DNA of 6,611 nt, taken from positions 1 to 6,611 of the forward strand of contig OMPZ01000094.1 in assembly GCA_900313125.1 (NCBI GenBank). Reading direction: 5' to 3'. Made by a program: the position numbers and the translations under genes. The DNA is from an uncultured Eubacteriales bacterium (lineage in GTDB: Bacteria > Bacillota > Clostridia > Oscillospirales > Acutalibacteraceae). Each line of letters starts with the position of its first letter. The stretch's first letter is position 1. Positions 1-4,456 of the stretch are shown here, in pieces. Under the pieces are notes generated by a model. The model searched no databases, was not told the origin of the DNA, and worked only from the letters and a program-made list of their open reading frames with translations.

Positions 1-890
1 GGGTCGCTCGAAACGACCGTTGCATCGTCCGAAAGCACTAAATTGTCTGAACAAATGGTATATCGTCTCATATCTAAACCTTCCGTGGGCAGATCGCTGT
101 CATTTAATCCCTGCCCCCTTATATCAAATGCCGTTCCCGTGGTAAGCTTGTGCCGGGTGCGGTCGCTTACAAACGTTTCATAGCCGTTGTACTGTCCTAT
201 CTCAACGAATTTTTGACTGACCTCGGGGTCTTTGAGCTGCTCGTTCGATTTAAAGCCGGTCGGTCCGTCGATATATTTTCCGACAATGGTCACGCCGTCC
301 TTGTCGAAAGCGTAGACCCAGTCTCTTGTTTCGTGATTCTGGATGTCGGGTTCCGTAAGCGCGGTACCCAGTCCGCTTGATTCAAGGGCGTTCAGCTCCT
401 CGGGGAGCAGGCGGAAGTTTTCAAGAACGCCTATATCAAATCGGTAAACGTAGCCGACCGTGCCGGATGGATCGTTTGGGTCGGTCACCTTAAACATATC
501 TGAAATGAAGCCGTCTCCGATAGTTTCGCCGTACTTGTTTGTGTCAAAGCCGAGCTGATGGTCGAGCTGGTCGTCTGTTTCTACATGGAGATGCTCGACT
601 CTGTCGGCGAGGTCGTCTGCCTTTTCCTCCGTTATGCCGAGACGGTTCGTACATTGTCTGACTATTTCACGGAGCTCCGACCGTATCGTCGGGTTTGTAA
701 GCGCAACGGCGGTCGAGCCTGCAAATATCAGCGCTGCCGCGATCGCGGCGGAAAAGGCGAGCGCCCTTTTCGCAGAGCGCCTGCGCTGTGTCTTTTCATA
801 CATATCAAGTAACCTCCTTTTATCAGGAAACCGCATCAGATCGGCAGCTTTGGCGTAGTCCTCCTGCAAAAGCCTGTCAAGGTCTTTCAT
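1..890 (-). CDS. Presumed anti-sigma factor, single-pass membrane protein (cassette 1), C-terminus cut by the window edge
   Basis: Reading the minus strand from the ATG at 890 gives an open frame of 296 codons that reaches the window edge without a stop. Residues 1-42 are charged and presumably cytoplasmic. Residues about 43-64 form one alanine-rich hydrophobic helix. The rest is predicted to lie outside the membrane. The outer part aligns with the downstream half of the protein at 2524-3756: NKYGET (118-123), GYVYRFDI (146-153) and DWVYAFDKDG (190-199) match NSYGEL, GYVYRGDL and DWVYAFNEEG there. By that comparison roughly 75 C-terminal residues are missing. The start codon overlaps the sigma gene's TGA in ATGA, so translation is probably coupled. 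No zinc-binding anti-sigma motif is visible, so the anti-sigma role rests on gene order, topology and paralogy. A sensor that regulates the sigma factor in another way is possible. Confidence 0.75.
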   Translation of the reverse strand, partial: MKDLDRLLQEDYAKAADLMRFPDKRRLLDMYEKTQRRRSAKRALAFSAAIAAALIFAGSTAVALTNPTIRSELREIVRQCTNRLGITEEKADDLADRVEHLHVETDDQLDHQLGFDTNKYGETIGDGFISDMFKVTDPNDPSGTVGYVYRFDIGVLENFRLLPEELNALESSGLGTALTEPDIQNHETRDWVYAFDKDGVTIVGKYIDGPTGFKSNEQLKDPEVSQKFVEIGQYNGYETFVSDRTRHKLTTGTAFDIRGQGLNDSDLPTEGLDMRRYTICSDNLVLSDDATVVSSD

Positions 891-1366
891 AGCGTTCCCT
901 CCTTGTATATATCTCCCAGCAGCTTTTTAGCCTTGTTCAGCCGGTAGGCGACCGTCGAGCGCTTTACCCGCGTTACGGCGGCGATCTCTTCTATCGTCAG
1001 CCCCTCGTGGTAGTAAAGCTCGATGATTATCCGGCAGTTCGGGGGAAGCTGCTGTACCGCCGACCATATCTCGCAGTCTGCAAACGCGTCGCCTGCGTCG
1101 GCAATGCTTTCGGTCAGCTCTCGTTTGTTTCTTACCCAGAAGGATAACTTCAGATTTTTCGACAGGTTTATCACCACGCGCAGCAGCCACGCTTTTCGGT
1201 GGTTCTCGTCGGCGAACTGCGGCGCGCGTTTGAGATACTGCATGAACGTATCCTGCACTATGTCCTCTGCGTCCGATCGGTTTCCGCAGCAGGCGTAGGC
1301 GCAGCGATACATTACGTCGGAGTATTTCATTACAGCCTGTTCAAAATCGTCTTTGTCGATGCGCAT
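887..1366 (-). CDS. ECF (group 4) RNA polymerase sigma factor, cassette 1
   Basis: This 159-residue protein has the size and two-domain layout of an extracytoplasmic-function sigma factor. Region 2 spans about residues 14-80, with DAEDIVQDTF (32-41) as the core-polymerase-binding region 2.2 and HRKAWLLRVVINLSKN (56-71) covering regions 2.3-2.4, which melt and read the -10 element. Region 4 spans about 103-151: QLPPNCRIIIELYYHEGLT, then a helix-turn-helix ending in RSTVAYRLNKAKKLL that contacts the -35 element. No region 1.1 or 3 is present, as expected. The ATG at 1366 follows AGAAGGGAG with an 11-base gap, and MRIDKDDFE matches the paralogue's MRIEKEEFE at 3769-4242. The two proteins are about 45% identical by eye. 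The membrane partner overlaps its end by 4 bp. The target regulon is unknown apart from likely autoregulation. Confidence 0.93.
   Translation of the reverse strand: MRIDKDDFEQAVMKYSDVMYRCAYACCGNRSDAEDIVQDTFMQYLKRAPQFADENHRKAWLLRVVINLSKNLKLSFWVRNKRELTESIADAGDAFADCEIWSAVQQLPPNCRIIIELYYHEGLTIEEIAAVTRVKRSTVAYRLNKAKKLLGDIYKEGTL
897..904 (-). promoter_or_regulatory. Ribosome binding site of the cassette 1 membrane protein, inside the sigma gene
   Basis: AAGGAGGG reads on the minus strand six bases before the ATG at 890. It lies within the last codons of the sigma gene. It fixes the start of the membrane protein and, with the 4-bp ATGA overlap, suggests translational coupling. Confidence 0.75.
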
Positions 1367-1377
1367 CGTCGTTTCAG

Positions 1378-1386
1378 CTCCCTTCT
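1378..1386 (-). promoter_or_regulatory. Ribosome binding site of sigma factor 1
   Basis: AGAAGGGAG on the minus strand, 11 bases before the ATG at 1366. The same AGAAGGGAG precedes the other sigma gene, and it sits only about five bases after the TTTATA element, so the 5' leader must be very short. Confidence 0.65.
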
Positions 1387-1390
1387 ACTG

Positions 1391-1440
1391 TATAAACAAA
1401 TCACAGGGGGTGTTTTTCCAAATCGAGAAAAAATTTTTTT
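1391..1440 (-). promoter_or_regulatory. Candidate ECF-type autoregulated promoter of cassette 1, with upstream A-tract
   Basis: On the minus strand, in reading order, there is an A-tract (seven A, six T; 1428-1440), AAAAACACCCCCT (1405-1417), seven bases, then GTTTATA (1391-1397). The CACCCCC and GTTTATA blocks recur at identical spacing before the second sigma gene, and an A-tract lies upstream there too. That is the pattern expected if an ECF sigma factor recognises its own promoter. The A-tract could be an UP element or a bend. The exact -35 and -10 hexamers cannot be assigned by eye. No good housekeeping TTGACA/TATAAT pair is seen here. Confidence 0.65.
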
Positions 1441-1445
1441 GGGGA

Positions 1446-1500
1446 TCAATAAAAAAGTGAATCAAATTGAAACGGTACAGCTTTTATGCTGTACCGCTTC
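1446..1500 (-). terminator. Probable intrinsic terminator of the secreted-protein gene
   Basis: On the minus strand GAAGCGGTACAGC (1488-1500) pairs with GCTGTACCGTTTC (1469-1481) around a six-base loop. This gives a 13-bp stem with one G-U pair. It is followed by AATTTGATT and, further on, TTTTTT. The U-tract is interrupted, so termination may be incomplete. It lies 76 bases past the stop of the secreted-protein gene and just before the cassette 1 promoter, where it would insulate the sigma operon. Confidence 0.6.
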
Positions 1501-1575
1501 TCGATTATGGAAAAAGTATAAGGTGTACGCGAATTTATGCCCTGAACGGGTTAACGGCTTTTCGGTCTGACGCCG

Positions 1576-2385
1576 TTACCTGGCGTCAAGCTCGTTTGAG
1601 CCGGTGAATGCAAAGTTATCAATGACGCTGCCGTTTAAGTCGTAAACGGGGATCGTCATTCCGTCGAGGACGTCCTCTGTGTAGCGTTCGGCGTCCTCGG
1701 GCGAGTCGGCTAAATAAATGAAGTCATCGCGGCGAACATAGCCTGTTCTGCCGTTTACGCCGCGCGCCTTTATCAGATCGGGGTAGTCCTCGTATTTTTC
1801 TGCGCTGCGGCACGTTCCGTAGGTCTCGCCTGCGGCGTTGACCTTGTATCCCGATTCGGACGAGATCTCTTCTGATGATACAGCGGCGTTCATGACAGGC
1901 GGTTCAGCGCTGTTTGTCGTAGATACATAGTAAACATACGGAGACATTGGCGAGTTCATTACTGCGTAGCTGATCTTGTGAGTGTTGGAGTTGTAGCCTA
2001 CAGCGAGAAGCGCCATCATCTGCCCACAGTACGAGCCTGTCTGATTGATCGATGTCCATACATAAAGAGACTGGCTGGGGATACTGTTGTAAATTACGCC
2101 TGTCGAAGCGACCAGCACGTCGCTTGTGTCGTACAGCTTAGCCATTGCGCCCATATAGTTGGTGTTAATGAGCTGGTTGTTTTTTTCTTTGATGCGGGCG
2201 TCCAAAAACAGACCCACGCCGGAAACATTGTCAAGCTGTCCCTGATACTGGTAAATAATGCCTGAGGGGTAGCCCGACAGTTCGTGCCAATCGTCATAAT
2301 CGGCAAATGCGGTAATGCTGGATGTGATAATCATAGCAGCTGCAAGAAGCAGAGAGATAAATGTTTTACGTCTTGTTGTTTTCAT
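1576..2385 (-). CDS. Secreted protein of unknown function with a C-terminal domain shared with the two membrane regulators
   Basis: A 269-residue protein. The N-terminus is a classic Sec signal peptide: KTTRRK, a hydrophobic core (about 9-24) and a predicted cleavage site after AFA (26-28). There is no lipobox cysteine, no sortase motif and no second membrane helix, so release or loose wall attachment is likely. Residues about 35-165 look beta-rich, with many Tyr, Ser and Asn, and are not recognised. Residues about 183-262 contain NAAGETYG (183-190), YPDLIKARG, GYVRRDDF (215-222) and IPVYDLNGSVIDNF (245-258). They resemble a C-terminal module I associate with secreted and membrane proteins of Firmicutes, and they match the outer domains of both membrane regulators nearby. 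It has two cysteines (120 and 192). The ATG at 2385 was chosen over the in-frame ATG at 2445 because it has a ribosome site and starts directly at the signal peptide. Confidence 0.82.
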   Translation of the reverse strand: MKTTRRKTFISLLLAAAMIITSSITAFADYDDWHELSGYPSGIIYQYQGQLDNVSGVGLFLDARIKEKNNQLINTNYMGAMAKLYDTSDVLVASTGVIYNSIPSQSLYVWTSINQTGSYCGQMMALLAVGYNSNTHKISYAVMNSPMSPYVYYVSTTNSAEPPVMNAAVSSEEISSESGYKVNAAGETYGTCRSAEKYEDYPDLIKARGVNGRTGYVRRDDFIYLADSPEDAERYTEDVLDGMTIPVYDLNGSVIDNFAFTGSNELDAR

Positions 2386-2396
2386 AAAAAAATATG

Positions 2397-2402
2397 TCCT
2401 TT
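2397..2402 (-). promoter_or_regulatory. Ribosome binding site that fixes the start of the secreted protein
   Basis: AAAGGA lies 11 bases before the ATG at 2385 on the minus strand. The earlier in-frame ATG at 2445 has no such site and would put 20 residues ahead of a normal signal peptide. Confidence 0.6.
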
Positions 2403-2436
2403 CAATACTTATGATAAAAAACGCACACACCTCATA

Positions 2437-2454
2437 TATAAACAACCATTAGGG
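2437..2454 (-). promoter_or_regulatory. Candidate ECF-type promoter of the secreted-protein gene
   Basis: The minus strand reads CCCT, seven bases, GTTTATA. This is the same core and spacing found before both sigma genes. The AAAAACACC part of the block is absent, since the sequence here is GTTTGACCC. An overlapping housekeeping reading, TTGTTT, 16 bases, TATATA, fits equally well. It is a possible promoter whose sigma class is uncertain. Confidence 0.35.
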
Positions 2455-2477
2455 TCAAACAATAAGCCGTTTGACCC
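2452..2477 (-). repeat. Perfect 9-bp inverted repeat between cassette 2 and the secreted-protein gene
   Basis: GGGTCAAAC (2452-2460) and GTTTGACCC (2469-2477) flank an eight-base spacer. In the minus-strand transcript it would fold into a hairpin 46 bases after the cassette 2 stop codon. It lacks a following U-tract, so it is a poor intrinsic terminator. It overlaps the CCCT of one candidate promoter and lies just downstream of another, so it could be an operator or a 5' leader stem. Confidence 0.6.
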
Positions 2478-2487
2478 CAACGATCGT

Positions 2488-2515
2488 TTTATACTGTCAT
2501 GTTATCACAAATCAA
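2488..2515 (-). promoter_or_regulatory. Candidate housekeeping promoter of the secreted-protein gene
   Basis: TTGATT (2510-2515), 16 bases, then TATAAA (2488-2493) on the minus strand is a fair SigA-type match. It begins within ten bases of the cassette 2 stop codon, and its start point would place the inverted repeat at 2452-2477 at the very 5' end of the transcript. Confidence 0.4.
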
Positions 2516-2523
2516 AATCTAAC

Positions 2524-3756
2524 TTAACTTATCCTTGACTCCTGAACAAGATATCCCTTGTCAAAGGACGATACGCCGGTCTTGTACTTGTACTCCTTGT
2601 CACCGTCCTTAATGGTGATCTCGACCGTAGCCGTGTTGTGGCGGTAAACTACAAGATATGACGCCGCGCCTGATTCTGTGTCCGCTTTATACGACACGAT
2701 CTCTTTGATTTCGAGTACAGACGGGTCGCTGCATTCTGCCGTCGCGTTTTCCGACAGTAACAGATCATCTATGCAGCAGTTTATTTCGGCGTCAAAAGCA
2801 GGCATTTCGGCAGGGTCCGCCGTGTACGGCACAGCGACTGCGCTGCCTGTCTCAAGCTTTTTGGCAATGCGCTCGGAAACGAGCTGCTCGTATCTGCGCG
2901 AAGCAAGACAATCGCAGAACTTTTTCGCGATCTCGGGATCTTCAAGCTCCTTGTTTGATACGAACCAATTATCTTGAGAAAATTTGCCTACGATCTCCGT
3001 GCCCTCTTCGTTAAAGGCGTATACCCAGTCGAGTACCAGACCTGTTTCGGGGTCGGGCGTTCTGAGGTAGATGTCGGGCTCGCTCTTTTCGAGGGCGTCG
3101 CGCTCCTCGGGGAGAAGTACGGAGAAATAATCGCTGAGGTAACCGAGGTCACCTCTGTAAACGTAGCCCCTCGGCGTGTCGGGGTCGCTGCCGCCGAAGC
3201 CGATCAGGTCGGCGGAAAGATAGCGGTCGTTTACCAGCTCGCCATAGCTGTTAAGCTGCACGTTCCAGTCGCGGCTGTCGTTTGCAAACAGCTCCGGAGT
3301 AACATGGGCGAGCTCCAGTCTGTTCAGGTACTCGCTTATTTTCTCCTCCGGCACGCCTGCGCTGCCGAGCTTTTGATGTACCATTTCGTCCAGCGTGAGC
3401 GTGTTTTCGGCGGCCGCTTCATTTTCGATCGCGCTCTCGCTCTCGCTCTCGATAGCCGTTTCTTCAGCATTTACGGGCTGCGTTGCGGCGATGTTGGCAG
3501 ACACGGCAACAACGGAAATGAGAGCCGCGGCTGCGGCTGCCGTGAAGGCTACCTTGAGCGGAATGTGTTTGTGCGCAGGGGCGGATAAAACAACAAGCTC
3601 TTCTCCGGCTGTGTTGTTTGCGGAGGCGCTAATAATGTTGTCGGTTTCGGATTGTGTGGATGAGTAAAGATCGTAAAGGCTTTGCTTGTCCTTGTAATCA
3701 AGGCTGTCAAGCTCGCGGCTCAGGCCTTCGCGCAGAGCCTTTTCAAGCTCTTTCAT
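2524..3756 (-). CDS. Presumed anti-sigma factor, single-pass membrane protein with large outer sensor-like region (cassette 2)
   Basis: A 410-residue protein. Residues 1-66 are charged and presumably cytoplasmic; MKELEKALRE resembles MKDLDRLLQE of the cassette 1 protein. Residues about 67-90 form one alanine/valine-rich membrane helix, and the rest would face outward. An acidic Ser/Glu/Ala linker (about 97-118) is present here but not in the paralogue. After it come VHQKLGSAGVPEEK (126-139), NSYGEL (169-174), GYVYRGDL (197-204) and DWVYAFNEEGTEIVGKF (243-259), all with counterparts in the other membrane protein, then a beta-rich C-terminus. Five cysteines (281, 283, 327, 328, 342) lie in the outer part. 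The gene starts 12 bp after the sigma stop codon behind a strong ribosome site. No known anti-sigma motif is visible. Binding of the sigma factor by residues 1-66 is inferred from gene order and topology. Confidence 0.82.
   Translation of the reverse strand: MKELEKALREGLSRELDSLDYKDKQSLYDLYSSTQSETDNIISASANNTAGEELVVLSAPAHKHIPLKVAFTAAAAAALISVVAVSANIAATQPVNAEETAIESESESAIENEAAAENTLTLDEMVHQKLGSAGVPEEKISEYLNRLELAHVTPELFANDSRDWNVQLNSYGELVNDRYLSADLIGFGGSDPDTPRGYVYRGDLGYLSDYFSVLLPEERDALEKSEPDIYLRTPDPETGLVLDWVYAFNEEGTEIVGKFSQDNWFVSNKELEDPEIAKKFCDCLASRRYEQLVSERIAKKLETGSAVAVPYTADPAEMPAFDAEINCCIDDLLLSENATAECSDPSVLEIKEIVSYKADTESGAASYLVVYRHNTATVEITIKDGDKEYKYKTGVSSFDKGYLVQESRIS
3433..3450. repeat. Three tandem copies of GCTCTC within the acidic linker
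   Basis: On the coding strand the unit is GAGAGC, encoding the Ser-Glu run of the linker after the membrane helix. Gain or loss of a 6-bp unit would stay in frame, so the linker could vary in length between strains. The repeat is short, and this effect is only a possibility. Confidence 0.5.
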
Positions 3757-3763
3757 AGCTATT

Positions 3764-3770
3764 CCTCCTT
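3764..3770 (-). promoter_or_regulatory. Ribosome binding site of the cassette 2 membrane protein
   Basis: AAGGAGG on the minus strand overlaps the sigma gene's TAA and lies seven bases before the ATG at 3756. It supports this start and co-expression with the sigma gene. Confidence 0.75.
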
Positions 3771-4242
3771 AAGAATTATACATTTTTTTGAGTCTTTTTC
3801 GTGCTTTTTCGAGACGGCTGGCGATGGTGGACGGTTTAGAGCCTGTGATCTCGGCGATCTGGGCAAGGGTACAGTCCTCACGGTAATAAAGCTCTATAAC
3901 GAGCCTGTCTTTCGCCGGCAGTTGACTTACCAGCAGCCATATCTCGCAGCCGAGCATGGGGTCGGGTTCGCTGTCGTCGGCGGTCTCCTGCATTTTGGAT
4001 CGTTTTGTTGCCCAGAAGGAGGAGGTTTGATCCTTAGCAAGATTGATCGCGGTACGCAGCAGCCACGCCTTTCGATGTTTTTCGTCGATAAGGTCGGGCG
4101 CGGTTTTCAAATACTTAATAAATGTTTCCTGTACGATATCCTTCGCGTCGTCAATGTCGTGGCAGTATGTATACACGCTGCGCAGTAAGGCGTCGGAATA
4201 TCGGTCTACTGTTTTTTCAAATTCTTCTTTTTCGATGCGCAT
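3769..4242 (-). CDS. ECF (group 4) RNA polymerase sigma factor, cassette 2
   Basis: A 157-residue sigma factor and paralogue of the one at 887-1366. Region 2 includes DAKDIVQETF (32-41) and HRKAWLLRTAINLAKD (56-71). Region 4 includes QLPAKDRLVIELYYREDCT and a helix-turn-helix ending SKPSTIASRLEKARKRLKK (135-153). The linker between the regions (about 80-98) is the most divergent part, and region 4 differs at several recognition-helix positions (SKPSTIASRLEKAR against VKRSTVAYRLNKAK), so -35 preferences may differ somewhat. The ATG at 4242 is preceded directly by an in-frame TAG, which rules out a longer protein. The ribosome site AGAAGGGAGG is 14 bases away, a little far. The membrane partner follows after 12 bp, and together they form a two-gene operon. 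Confidence 0.93.
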   Translation of the reverse strand: MRIEKEEFEKTVDRYSDALLRSVYTYCHDIDDAKDIVQETFIKYLKTAPDLIDEKHRKAWLLRTAINLAKDQTSSFWATKRSKMQETADDSEPDPMLGCEIWLLVSQLPAKDRLVIELYYREDCTLAQIAEITGSKPSTIASRLEKARKRLKKMYNS

Positions 4243-4256
4243 CTAAATTGTGTTTT

Positions 4257-4266
4257 CCTCCCTTCT
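4257..4266 (-). promoter_or_regulatory. Ribosome binding site of sigma factor 2, with long spacing
   Basis: AGAAGGGAGG on the minus strand, 14 bases from the ATG at 4242. An in-frame TAG directly before that ATG leaves no closer start. The wide gap may lower translation relative to sigma factor 1. Confidence 0.6.
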
Positions 4267-4270
4267 ATAA

Positions 4271-4312
4271 TATAAACGATTCAGAGGGGGTGTTTTTACG
4301 AAAAAATTTTTT
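4271..4312 (-). promoter_or_regulatory. Candidate ECF-type autoregulated promoter of cassette 2, with upstream A-tract
   Basis: The minus strand reads a six-A/six-T tract (4301-4312), AAAAACACCCCCT (4285-4297), seven bases, GTTTATA (4271-4277), then TTATAGAAGGGAG. The core is the same as at the cassette 1 promoter with identical internal spacing. The A-tract is 3 bases from the CACCCCC block here and 10 bases away there. Conservation between the two copies, while the surrounding non-coding bases differ, argues for function. Confidence 0.65.
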
Positions 4313-4324
4313 GTTTTTTCCAAC

Positions 4325-4350
4325 TTCTCCCTTTTGTACAAAATGGAGAA
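4325..4350. promoter_or_regulatory. 26-bp near-perfect palindrome upstream of the cassette 2 promoter, candidate operator
   Basis: TTCTCC-C-TTTTGT and ACAAAA-T-GGAGAA form 13-base arms with one mismatch and no spacer; the central 12 bases are a perfect palindrome. No U-tract follows on either strand and there is no loop, so a dimeric DNA-binding protein site is more likely than a terminator. It lies about 30-50 bases upstream of the CACCCCC block, and the cassette 1 promoter has no counterpart. No matching regulator is encoded in the window. Confidence 0.5.
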
Positions 4351-4370
4351 CTCTCAATTGGTAAAAATAA

Positions 4371-4415
4371 CAATAAAAATTTGAAGGCAGAGATCTGCAA
4401 GCTCTCTGCCTTCAA
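4371..4415 (-). terminator. Intrinsic terminator of the EF-G-like gene
   Basis: On the minus strand TTGAAGGCAGAGA (4403-4415) pairs perfectly with TCTCTGCCTTCAA (4381-4393) around a nine-base loop. It is followed by ATTTTTATTG and then TTATTTTTAC. A 13-bp stem with a U-rich tail, 41 bases after the stop codon at 4457, separates the EF-G-like gene from cassette 2. Confidence 0.88.
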
Positions 4416-4456
4416 GGGGAAAGAAAAATATGAAAAATAAGATGATTTCGATTTTA

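Noticed and set aside
1428..1440. A-tract read as the U-tract of a plus-strand terminator
   Set aside because: No stable GC stem directly precedes it on the plus strand, no plus-strand gene exists here, and a similar A-tract recurs upstream of the other sigma promoter.
1552..1588. Two overlapping short inverted repeats around the stop codon of the secreted-protein gene (TGACGCC/GGCGTCA and TAACGGC/GCCGTTA)
   Set aside because: Seven-base stems, mutually exclusive, with no U-tract; the better terminator is the 13-bp stem at 1469-1500. Chance pairing is likely.
2386..2445. 20-residue extension of the secreted protein from the ATG at 2445
   Set aside because: It would place extra residues ahead of a normal signal peptide, lacks a ribosome site, and overlaps the candidate promoter at 2437-2454.
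2974..3588. 204-codon open frame on the plus strand
   Set aside because: It is antisense to the cassette 2 membrane protein, whose paralogue is conserved in the other frame. No ribosome site or family features support it.
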